The position numbers were made by a program, and so were the translations under genes. 15,171 bases of DNA from contig JAABQE010000033.1 in NCBI GenBank assembly GCA_011391655.1, positions 1-15,171 of the forward strand. Reading direction: 5' to 3'. The notes beneath the pieces were generated by a model. The model had not been told where the DNA came from. It did not search any database and saw nothing but the letters and a program-made list of their open reading frames with translations. Origin of the DNA: Hydrogenophilales bacterium (GTDB lineage Bacteria; Pseudomonadota; Gammaproteobacteria; Burkholderiales; Thiobacillaceae). Every line of letters begins with the position of its first letter. Position 1 is the stretch's first letter. Positions 1-6,514 of the stretch are shown piece by piece.

Positions 1-1077
1 AAGGACGACGCAGCCGGCCTGGCCATTTCCGAGCGGATGAACGCTCAGGTCCGCGGCCTCAACGTCGCTGCCCGTAACGCCAACGACGGCGTCTCCCTGG
101 CGCAAACTGCTGAAGGCTCGCTCGGCAAGGTCGGCGACATGCTGCAGCGGATGCGTGAACTGGCTGTCCAGTCCGCCAACGCCACCAACAGCACCAGCGA
201 CCGTGCCGCCCTGCAGGCCGAAGTCTCGCAGCTGAAAGAAGAAATCGGCCGCGTCGCAACCACCACCAAATTCAACGGCACCGCGCTGCTCGACGGCACC
301 TTCACTTCGCAGAGCTTCCAGGTCGGCTCTGATGCCGGCGAAACCATCACGCTGGCTTCCATTGCCGACGTCGATCTGGATGCGCTCGGCACGCTGCAGA
401 CTGCCGCCGCCGGCCCCGCCACCTATACATCAACCGTCTCCGGCATTGGACCGTCTGTAATGGGTGATCTGGTCCTTGGCGACTTGGTCATCAACGGGGT
501 GGACATCGGTGCGGTAAGCGGAAGCCCCCTCGGTCCCGTTGAACAAGGCGCCGGATTTGCTGATGCGATAAACCTTAAAACCGGCCTTACCGGCGTCACC
601 GCCGCAGCCAGCGCGACGACCGGTGCTATCACCCTAACCTCGACCAGCGCATTGGGCATCGCCATCACCTCTGGCAACGCAACCGACTTGAACGATTTTG
701 CCGGGCTATCCGTCGGCTCCACGGCCGCCACGACCATCCCCGGCACGGCCACCACCGAAACCGGCATCGCCAACCTGACGGTTGCCACTGCCGCTCAAGC
801 ATCCTTCGCCATCACCGCAATCGACTCGGCACTGGACGCAGTCAACTCCGCACGCGGCACGCTGGGTGCAGTACAAAGCCGCTTCGAAAGCGTGGTGTCC
901 AACATCCAGATCCAGTCAGAAAACCTGTCGGCTGCACGCAGCCGCATCGTCGACGCCGACTTTGCTTCGGAGACCGCTTCGCTGACGCGCGGCCAGATTC
1001 TGCAGCAGGCCGGTACCGCGATGCTGGCGCAGGCCAACTCGCTGCCGAACAACGTGCTCTCGCTGTTGCGCGGGTAA
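1..1077 (+). CDS. fliC: flagellin, 5'-truncated by the window edge
   Basis: Structural subunit of the flagellar filament, exported by the flagellar type III system and polymerised under the FliD cap. The reading frame is open from base 1 and begins in the hallmark flagellin segment KDDAAGLAISERM, so only a few dozen N-terminal residues are missing; the ATG at 37 is internal. 358 residues remain. The N-terminal D0/D1 helices run to about residue 115 (RMRELAVQSAN, TKFNGTALLDG visible). A variable centre spans about residues 140-250 and carries a flagellin IN-type motif (GDLVINGV, then DAINLKTGLTGVTA and GAITLTS). The C-terminal D1/D0 helices contain ENLSAARSRIVDADFA and end ANSLPNNVLSLLRG. Codon choice in the centre (ata, cta, gga, ctt, tca) differs from the ctg/ggc/acc-dominated ends, as expected for a recombining, surface-exposed domain. 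The promoter lies outside the window. Confidence 0.97.
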   Translation, partial: KDDAAGLAISERMNAQVRGLNVAARNANDGVSLAQTAEGSLGKVGDMLQRMRELAVQSANATNSTSDRAALQAEVSQLKEEIGRVATTTKFNGTALLDGTFTSQSFQVGSDAGETITLASIADVDLDALGTLQTAAAGPATYTSTVSGIGPSVMGDLVLGDLVINGVDIGAVSGSPLGPVEQGAGFADAINLKTGLTGVTAAASATTGAITLTSTSALGIAITSGNATDLNDFAGLSVGSTAATTIPGTATTETGIANLTVATAAQASFAITAIDSALDAVNSARGTLGAVQSRFESVVSNIQIQSENLSAARSRIVDADFASETASLTRGQILQQAGTAMLAQANSLPNNVLSLLRG

Positions 1078-1087
1078 GTTAATACAA

Positions 1088-1117
1088 GGCGCGCAGGGTT
1101 GAATGTAACCCGGCGCC
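1088..1117 (+). other. RNA hairpin 1 in the fliC-flaG gap
   Basis: Inverted repeat 11 nt past the fliC stop: ggcgc (1088-1092) pairs with gcgcc (1113-1117) and gggtt (1096-1100) with aaccc (1107-1111), around a 6-nt loop with a small internal bulge. It has no following T-tract. It may protect the 3' end of an abundant flagellin mRNA or, with the next hairpin, reduce read-through into flaG; this role is inferred. Confidence 0.55.
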
Positions 1118-1126
1118 CCGGCAAAC

Positions 1127-1158
1127 GGCGGGACAAGGTGATTTCACCCTGTTCCGCC
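1127..1158 (+). other. RNA hairpin 2 in the fliC-flaG gap, possible attenuator or terminator
   Basis: A 14-bp stem: 1127-1140 (ggcgggacaaggtg) pairs with 1145-1158 (caccctgttccgcc) around the 4-nt loop attt, with one G-U pair and one mismatch. It is followed only by ttcgcc, so it is not a canonical intrinsic terminator. It ends 13 nt before the flaG ribosome binding site. A role in setting a high fliC to low flaG/fliD ratio is plausible but inferred. Confidence 0.6.
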
Positions 1159-1184
1159 TTCGCCACGATATAAGGGGAAAGATC

Positions 1185-1535
1185 ATGTCCATTGGAAAAG
1201 TCGATACCGTTGACCTGGCCGCCATCCGGCCAGCCCCCGCGTCCGCGCCAGTGACGCCTGCGCAACGCGCCACCCTCGATAACCCGGTTTTCGCCCCTGC
1301 GCCACCGGTCACCCAACAAGCGGTTGCTGCCGCGGTGCAGTCGGCCAACGCCTACGTGCAAGCGGCTTCGGCCAACATCCAGTTTTCACTCGACGAGGAC
1401 AGTGGCCGCACCATTGTCAAAGTAGTCGATACCCAAACAGAAGAAGTTCTGCGCCAGTTTCCCAGCGAGGACATGCTGTCCATTTCCAAATCCATCGAGC
1501 GCATGCAGGGCTTGCTGATTAACCGCAAAGCCTGA
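1185..1535 (+). CDS. flaG: FlaG family flagellar protein
   Basis: Small protein usually encoded between flagellin and fliD; in several bacteria loss of FlaG changes filament length, but its biochemical role is unsettled. 116 residues: an Ala/Pro-rich, probably disordered N-terminus (about 1-50), then the conserved FlaG domain from NIQFSLDEDSGRTIVKVVD through TEEVLRQFPSEDML to the helix ISKSIERMQGLL near the C-terminus. Start chosen at ATG 1185, preceded by a clear Shine-Dalgarno aagggga (1172-1178). The stop lies 10 nt before fliD, whose ribosome binding site gaggag overlaps the flaG stop, so flaG and fliD are very probably cotranscribed and coupled. Confidence 0.93.
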   Translation: MSIGKVDTVDLAAIRPAPASAPVTPAQRATLDNPVFAPAPPVTQQAVAAAVQSANAYVQAASANIQFSLDEDSGRTIVKVVDTQTEEVLRQFPSEDMLSISKSIERMQGLLINRKA

Positions 1536-1545
1536 GGAGACGACC

Positions 1546-3543
1546 ATGGTTTCAGCAGCCGGAATTGGATCAGGGCTCGACGTTAACGGCATCGTTAGCC
1601 AGTTGATGGCGTCCGAACGCCTGCCGCTCGCTGCATTAACCAAGCAGGAACAAACGTACAACCAGAAGTTATCGGCTTTTGGCCAGATGCGCAGTGCGCT
1701 CGCCAGCTTTCAGACTGCACTGCAGGATCTCAGCAGCGGCAGCAAGTTTCAGGCGCTCAGCGCCACTGCGTCCGATACCAAGGTGCTAAGCGCCAGCGCC
1801 AGTGGCAATGCCACCCCGGCCAGCTATCAGCTCGAAGTATTGCACCTGGCACAACAACACAAACTGGCTTCGTCAGGCTATGCCGCGACCAGCGATGTGG
1901 TGGGGTCGGGCACGCTGACGATCCAGTTCGGCACCTATGACAGCGGGCTGAACACCTTCACCGCCAATGCCGACAAGGCTGCGAAAAGCATCACCATCGC
2001 CCCGGCCAACAACACGCTGGCCGGCGTGCGCGATGCGATCAACGCCGCCAATGCCGGTGTGACTGCCACCATCGTCAACGACGGTAGCGCAACCGGCAAC
2101 CGGCTGGTGCTCACCTCGGCCGACAGCGGCGCGAACAACAGCCTGAAAATCAGCGTCACCGACGACGACACAACCGGCACCAATGCCAGCGGCCTGTCCG
2201 CACTGGCTTACGATCCAACAGCGGCCATTGGCAGTGGCAAAAACCTCAGCCAGGTCAGTGAAGCGAAAAGCGCACAACTCAAGATCGACGGCATTACGGT
2301 GAATCAATCCACCAATACCGTTACGAATGCGATTGAAGGCGTGACCCTGAATCTCACCACGACCAATATCGGCACGCCGCTGACACTGGCTGTCAGCCGC
2401 GACACCAAAACCATCACCGACGCAGTGCAGTCATTTGTGACTGCATACAACGGCACCAGCGGCACGCTCAAGACGCTCACCGCGTTCAACGGTGCGGGTT
2501 CAAAAAATGGCGTCCTGCTGGGTGACAGCACCGCGCGCGGCATCCAGGTGGAAATGCGTAACCTGCTGAACACCACCATCGACAATGGCGGCAGCCTCAC
2601 CAGCTTGTCGCAGATCGGCGTCAGCTTTAAAAGCGACGGCACCCTGGCGCTTGACACCGCCAAGCTCAACACGGCGATCAGCACGAACTTCAGCGATATC
2701 ACCGCGCTGTTCGCCAAAGCGGCCAAAGCCACCGACAGCCTGGTCAGCATGAGTTCCAGCAGCAGCAAAACCCAGCCCGGCACCTATGCCGTCAACGTCA
2801 GCCAGCTGGCCACGCGCGGCGTGTCGCAAGGCACGCTGGCCGCATCCCTGACGGTTACAGCGGGGGTGAACGACCAACTCGACCTGACGGTCGATGGCAC
2901 CGCGATCAGCATTACGCTTGGCGCGGCCACCTATGCCAGCGCCAGTGCACTGGCAGCCGAAATCCAGAGCAAGGTCAATGGTGCGGCAGGTTCGGCGGGC
3001 GCCGTGGCGGTCAGCCAGAGCGGAGGCATCCTCAGCATCATCTCGGCCCGCTACGGCAGCGCTTCGCAAGCTGCGCTGACAGGTGGCAATGGCTTGGCCA
3101 GCCTGTTTGGCGCGCCCACCCCCACCACCGGCGTCGATGTCATCGGCACCATCGACGGCATCACCGCCACCGGCAACGGCCAGATCCTGACCGGCGCGAC
3201 TGGCGGAGCCAGTGAAGGCCTCGGCTTGCTCATCAACGGTGGCCTGCTCGGCGCGCGCGGCAACGTCACCTTCAGCACGGGATACGCCTACCAGATCAGC
3301 ACCTATCTCAGCGCTGTGCTCAGTGATGACGGCAGCCTCAAGACACGCACCAATGGCATCGACAGCAGCATCAAAAATCTGGATCAACGCCAAGCACAAC
3401 TCGAAACGCGACTGGCCCAGATTGAAAAACGCTACCGCGCACAGTTCAGCGCACTCGACACCATGCTCAGCAGTATGAACACCACCAGTTCGTTCTTGAC
3501 CCAACAATTGGCCAATTTGCCGGGCAGTGGCAACACAAACTGA
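1546..3543 (+). CDS. fliD: flagellar filament capping protein (HAP2), long form
   Basis: Forms the cap at the filament tip that folds and inserts incoming flagellin; exported with FliT as chaperone. 665 residues, well above the roughly 470 of enteric FliD. The N-terminus GIGSGLDVNGIVSQLM is diagnostic. The FliD N-terminal domain covers about 1-115 (ASYQLEVLHLAQQHKLAS at 92-109), with a flagellin IN-like motif at about 118-203. The FliD C-terminal family region begins near 240. A second PGTYAVNVSQLATRG stretch (411-425) followed by another IN-like segment (445-515) looks like a duplicated module inserted before the end. The C-terminal coiled coil is at about 600-660 (IDSSIKNLDQRQAQLETRLAQ split by heptads; SSFLTQQL at the end). 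Start ATG 1546 has gaggag at 1534-1539. Confidence 0.96.
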   Translation: MVSAAGIGSGLDVNGIVSQLMASERLPLAALTKQEQTYNQKLSAFGQMRSALASFQTALQDLSSGSKFQALSATASDTKVLSASASGNATPASYQLEVLHLAQQHKLASSGYAATSDVVGSGTLTIQFGTYDSGLNTFTANADKAAKSITIAPANNTLAGVRDAINAANAGVTATIVNDGSATGNRLVLTSADSGANNSLKISVTDDDTTGTNASGLSALAYDPTAAIGSGKNLSQVSEAKSAQLKIDGITVNQSTNTVTNAIEGVTLNLTTTNIGTPLTLAVSRDTKTITDAVQSFVTAYNGTSGTLKTLTAFNGAGSKNGVLLGDSTARGIQVEMRNLLNTTIDNGGSLTSLSQIGVSFKSDGTLALDTAKLNTAISTNFSDITALFAKAAKATDSLVSMSSSSSKTQPGTYAVNVSQLATRGVSQGTLAASLTVTAGVNDQLDLTVDGTAISITLGAATYASASALAAEIQSKVNGAAGSAGAVAVSQSGGILSIISARYGSASQAALTGGNGLASLFGAPTPTTGVDVIGTIDGITATGNGQILTGATGGASEGLGLLINGGLLGARGNVTFSTGYAYQISTYLSAVLSDDGSLKTRTNGIDSSIKNLDQRQAQLETRLAQIEKRYRAQFSALDTMLSSMNTTSSFLTQQLANLPGSGNTN

Positions 3544-3589
3544 ATACGCTGAACTCAATAGCCGAACCCGATAACACCAGGAGATAGCC

Positions 3590-4027
3590 GTGTACACCAA
3601 CACTCGAAACGCAGCGAACGCTTATGCCAATGTTGGCCTGGAAAGTGGCGTGATCGCAGCCAGCCCGCACCAGCTCATCATCATGCTGTATGAAGGCGCT
3701 GAACTGTCCGTACGCATGGCGATCAGGTACATGAATGATGGCGATGTCGCCAAGAAGTCGGCTGCCATCACCAAGGCCAGCACCATCATCATGGAAGGCT
3801 TGCGCGCCGCACTCGATCCGAAACAGGGCGGCGATATCGCGAACAAACTGGACGCGCTGTATGTCTACATGAACCAGCGCCTGATGCTGGCCCATATCAA
3901 AAACCAAATTGCACCACTGGAAGAAGTACTGGGCCTGCTGCGCGAACTGCACGGCGCCTGGCAACAGATCGGCCCCGCCGGCCAGGCCGCTGCCCGGTCG
4001 TCCCTCCACCACACCATTGCCGCCTGA
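3590..4027 (+). CDS. fliS: flagellin export chaperone FliS
   Basis: Cytoplasmic chaperone that binds the C-terminal helix of flagellin, prevents premature polymerisation and delivers it to FlhA. 145 residues, a usual length. The typical N-terminus is visible (YTNTRNAANAYANV, then ESGVIAASPHQLIIMLYEGA), followed by the helical-bundle core with IIMEGLRAALDPKQGGDIA and LDALYVYMNQRL. Start is GTG at 3590, supported by aggag at 3579-3583 (6-nt spacing) and by the family's conserved MY start; no ATG fits. It begins 46 nt after fliD and ends 13 nt before fliT. Confidence 0.96.
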   Translation: MYTNTRNAANAYANVGLESGVIAASPHQLIIMLYEGAELSVRMAIRYMNDGDVAKKSAAITKASTIIMEGLRAALDPKQGGDIANKLDALYVYMNQRLMLAHIKNQIAPLEEVLGLLRELHGAWQQIGPAGQAAARSSLHHTIAA

Positions 4028-4030
4028 AAC

Positions 4031-4034
4031 GGAG
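4031..4034 (+). promoter_or_regulatory. ribosome binding site fixing the fliT start
   Basis: ggag lies 6 nt before ATG 4041. The frame is open further upstream to an ATG at 3909, but that stretch overlaps fliS and has no such site, so 4041 is preferred. Confidence 0.75.
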
Positions 4035-4040
4035 ATCACC

Positions 4041-4370
4041 ATGAACAGCAACGATATGCTTACCACGTATAGCAAGCTCTCCGATCTGACCGACACCATG
4101 CTCAATGCCGCCCAGCAAGGCGAATGGGATCAGCTGGCCGAGCTGGAACAAAACTGCCGGGGTCACGTGGGGCATTTGATGCAGGCCACGCAGACGCCGC
4201 TGAATGAAAACGAACAGCGCACCAAGGTCGCCATCATTCGCGCCATCCTGAAAAACGACGCCAAGATTCGCGCCCTGACCGAGCCGCACATGAACGACCT
4301 GCAACAACGCCTGAGCATAACCCGCAGCGGCCGCCACAGCGTTGAAGCATATGGTGCACATCGGGCGTAA
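4041..4370 (+). CDS. fliT: flagellar export chaperone FliT-like protein
   Basis: Expected to be the chaperone for the cap protein FliD; in enterics FliT also binds the ATPase complex and FlhDC. 109 residues from ATG 4041, matching the family's 100-120. Visible features are the N-terminal helix YSKLSDLTDTMLNAAQQGEWDQL with the characteristic W-D-x-L-x-x-L-E, a Cys in the LEQNCRGHV segment, and the amphipathic helix RTKVAIIRAILKNDAKIR, followed by a basic tail. FliT sequences are weakly conserved, so the call rests on this pattern plus position directly after fliS. It ends 11 nt before the FliK-like gene. Confidence 0.85.
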   Translation: MNSNDMLTTYSKLSDLTDTMLNAAQQGEWDQLAELEQNCRGHVGHLMQATQTPLNENEQRTKVAIIRAILKNDAKIRALTEPHMNDLQQRLSITRSGRHSVEAYGAHRA

Positions 4371-4381
4371 CGCCTGTTTCC

Positions 4382-5428
4382 ATGCTCCCGACTGAGGTTC
4401 TGTCCCGCATTCTGGCCGTCCAGCCTGTGCTGGACGCAGTTGAGCGTGACAAGGCCGCACCCCGCGCCGCATTCGAACACCTTCTCATTGGCCAGGCCGT
4501 CACCGGTCAGGTAAAAGGGCAATCCAAGGGAGTCGCCCTGGTATTGATCGAGGGGCAAACCGTTGCCATGCGCCTGCCGCACCCGGTTGCAACGGGCGAC
4601 ACACTGAAGCTGCATTTCGCCGGCCACATGCCGCAGCCCGTGTTTTTGCTCGACACCCCGGAAACCGCCCAAACCGACGCACCCCAGCTCAGCCAGACCG
4701 CACGCATGCTGAGCGAGATCATGCAACGGGTGCCCGAACGTACCCTGCCGACCCTGACACCGGCCAGCCCGCTGCTCGACCATCCCACAACCGACCCGGG
4801 CGAATTGACGCTTGCCTTGCGCACTGCGCTGGTTCGCAGCGGTCTGTTTTATGAATCGCATCTGGCGAACTGGGCCGTTGGGCTCGACAGCCTGGACGGC
4901 CTGATGCAGGAACCACAAAACCGGATGCCGGTGCGGACGGCGCATACAGCTGCGGCGCCCGAACTCGCTTCCATGCTCGCCTCGATGACAGCCCTGTCCG
5001 ACGCCAGCAGTCGCGGCGAACTCGCAGACGCGAAATCAGCCAACCCGATGCACACCTTGCTGACGCAGCAATTGCAGGTGCTGGAGTCACCCCAATTCAT
5101 CTGGCGCGGCGAACTGTGGCCGGGGCACATACTGGAATGGCAAGTCAGCCAGGAAGCCGACACGCCCCCCCAAGACGCGTCCAAGCCTGCCGCCAGTGCA
5201 GCGGAAATGGCCTGGGAGTCGCGTCTCAAGCTCACCCTGCCACAACTGGGCACCCTCGACGTGTACATCAAACTGGATGCGCAGCAGGCATTCAGCATCC
5301 GTCTGGTGCCTGAACAGGCTGAAGTCAGCACGCTATTGCAGCAGAATCAGGCTCGCCTGATCGAGCAATTCACCACGGCGGGTTGTGCCCTGCACAAGGT
5401 CACGGTGCAAAACGATGGCAAGGCCTGA
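4382..5428 (+). CDS. FliK-like protein with C-terminal hook-length-control domain (second FliK in this window)
   Basis: 348 residues. The C-terminal region (about 277-345: WESRLKLTLPQLGTLDVYI, then FSIRLVPEQAEV and FTTAGCALHKVTV) fits the FliK C-terminal family (Flg_hook type), which in classical FliK contacts the FlhB cytoplasmic domain to switch export specificity. The N-terminus differs from a secreted ruler: a beta-rich segment at 36-91 (VTGQVKG, VALVLIEGQTVAMRLP, GDTLKLHFAG) and a helical signature SGLFYESHLANW at 153-164. ATG 4382 has only a poor Shine-Dalgarno. An in-frame stop at 4343 and the lack of upstream starts leave few alternatives, so coupling to fliT is likely. Its stop overlaps the start of the FlhB-like gene. 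The canonical fliK is at 13328, so this is a paralogue. Ruler, tuner or another role is unknown. Confidence 0.85.
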   Translation: MLPTEVLSRILAVQPVLDAVERDKAAPRAAFEHLLIGQAVTGQVKGQSKGVALVLIEGQTVAMRLPHPVATGDTLKLHFAGHMPQPVFLLDTPETAQTDAPQLSQTARMLSEIMQRVPERTLPTLTPASPLLDHPTTDPGELTLALRTALVRSGLFYESHLANWAVGLDSLDGLMQEPQNRMPVRTAHTAAAPELASMLASMTALSDASSRGELADAKSANPMHTLLTQQLQVLESPQFIWRGELWPGHILEWQVSQEADTPPQDASKPAASAAEMAWESRLKLTLPQLGTLDVYIKLDAQQAFSIRLVPEQAEVSTLLQQNQARLIEQFTTAGCALHKVTVQNDGKA

Positions 5429-5708
5429 TTCCCAGCGCGCTGCCGCCGCGCTTGCCTACCGGGAGGGAGATGGCGCGCCGCGCATCGTGGCTAAAGGCCG
5501 CGGCATTCTGGCCGATACAATTATCGAGAAGGCCCGCGCTTCCGGCGTCTATGTGCATGAATCACGCGAGTTGCTGGCCTTGCTGATGCAGATCGACCTC
5601 GACAGCCACATTCCGCCCCAGTTATATATCGCAGTGGCTGAATTGCTGGCCTGGCTTTACCATCTGGAACAACTTGACAATCCGCCCCGGCCGAATCTCC
5701 CCGTTTAA
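5415..5708 (+). CDS. FlhB C-terminal-domain-like protein (EscU/YscU/HrcU export-switch family)
   Basis: 97 residues with no membrane segment; resembles only the cytoplasmic end of FlhB. The diagnostic pattern is APRIVAKGRGILADTIIEKA, then LLALLMQIDLDSHIPPQLY and IAVAELLAWLYHLEQL, corresponding to APKVVAKG...IPxxLYxAVAEVLAWV in FlhB. The NPTH autocleavage motif is missing: aligning back from VAKG, that site falls on about DSQR near residue 5. The protein therefore resembles the product FlhB has after cleavage. Start chosen at ATG 5415, overlapping the FliK-like stop by 14 nt; an upstream ATG at 5385 would add non-family residues. Helicobacter HP1575 is a studied stand-alone homologue of this type. 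Its pairing with a FliK-like gene suggests an accessory role in export specificity, which is inferred. Confidence 0.88.
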   Translation: MARPDSQRAAAALAYREGDGAPRIVAKGRGILADTIIEKARASGVYVHESRELLALLMQIDLDSHIPPQLYIAVAELLAWLYHLEQLDNPPRPNLPV

Positions 5709-5713
5709 TCAGA

Positions 5714-6475
5714 ATGCCTTCATCCTCATCACTCGCCCTCAGCCCTATCGACGACGCCCTGCTTGCCAGCTGCACGGTTCATTCGCGCACGGAAATTCTC
5801 TATCTATTACGCTCGATCCAGCAGCGTCGCTTGCTGGTCAATCTCGACATGCCAAGCACGCGGCAAATCATTGTCACCTCGGTGATCGCGGTCAATGAAG
5901 ACAATAGCACGGTGATTCTGGACAGCGCCCGCGGCGACGCGCTCAACCATGAGTTGATGGCTGGCAAGACGGCGGAATTCATCACGCATCTCGATGGGGT
6001 ATCCATTACGTTTTCAACCGGTCTGGTGAGCCTGATCGAATACGACAAGCTACCGGCCTTGCGCATCGCGCTGCCGAAGTCTTTGATCCGCTTGCAACGC
6101 CGGGAGCATTTCAGGGTGCCGCTGCCGATTGCCAATCCGGTCAAGTGCATCGTGCCGTCAACCAGCGAAAACGACAGCGAGCCCATCACTGCGCATATTG
6201 TGGACATTGGTTGCGGTGGCATCGCAATAGTCGAACGCGGCGGCCGTCTCGGATCGGAAACAGGCCGGATTCTAAGCAACTGCCGCTTGCTGCTGCCCGA
6301 CACCGAACCGATTATCACCGCTCTGGAAGTATGTAACTCAGCCCAGATTCGCCTGCAAAACGGCGCATTTCAAACCCGGCTCGGCTGCAAGTTCATCGAT
6401 CTACCCAATGCCATGGCAAGCAGTCTGCAACGCTTTGTCATGAATATCGAGCGCGTACGGCGGGATAGCCTGTAA
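5714..6475 (+). CDS. ycgR: YcgR-type flagellar brake / PilZ-domain c-di-GMP receptor
   Basis: Predicted cyclic-di-GMP receptor that acts at the flagellar motor to slow or bias rotation. 253 residues. The N-terminal YcgR domain spans about 20-115 (EILYLLRSIQQRRLLVNL, then SARGDALNHELM). The PilZ domain starts at about 125 with the RRxxxR motif R129-R130-E-H-F-R134. The second PilZ motif, normally D/N-x-S-x-x-G, reads D164-I-G-C-G-G169, so the usual serine is glycine. It follows the FlhB-like gene by 5 nt with no obvious Shine-Dalgarno, suggesting translational coupling. No signal peptide or membrane segment is seen, so it should be cytoplasmic. Binding affinity cannot be judged from sequence. 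Confidence 0.9.
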   Translation: MPSSSSLALSPIDDALLASCTVHSRTEILYLLRSIQQRRLLVNLDMPSTRQIIVTSVIAVNEDNSTVILDSARGDALNHELMAGKTAEFITHLDGVSITFSTGLVSLIEYDKLPALRIALPKSLIRLQRREHFRVPLPIANPVKCIVPSTSENDSEPITAHIVDIGCGGIAIVERGGRLGSETGRILSNCRLLLPDTEPIITALEVCNSAQIRLQNGAFQTRLGCKFIDLPNAMASSLQRFVMNIERVRRDSL

Positions 6476-6514
6476 CACGTCCCACCATCCAATCAAAAAT
6501 CGAGACATCCCACC

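Noticed and set aside
37..39. ATG at 37 as the start of flagellin
   Set aside because: The frame is open to base 1 and the residues before it are the conserved KDDAAGLAISER, so this Met is internal.
3561..3574. gccgaacccgataa before fliS as a sigma-28 promoter
   Set aside because: No -35 resembling TAAAGTTT at the right distance, and the gap is within a tightly packed gene run.
2500..3603. 367-codon open frame on the minus strand
   Set aside because: Antisense to fliD; Ala/Gly/Asp-rich, no recognisable domain, no ribosome site or matching neighbours.
3909..4040. Upstream extension of fliT to ATG 3909
   Set aside because: It would overlap fliS by more than 110 nt and adds residues unlike FliT; ATG 4041 has a ggag site and a family-like N-terminus.
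5385..5414. Upstream extension of the FlhB-like gene to ATG 5385
   Set aside because: Adds ten residues unrelated to the family and increases overlap with the FliK-like gene; ATG 5415 gives a conventional short overlap.
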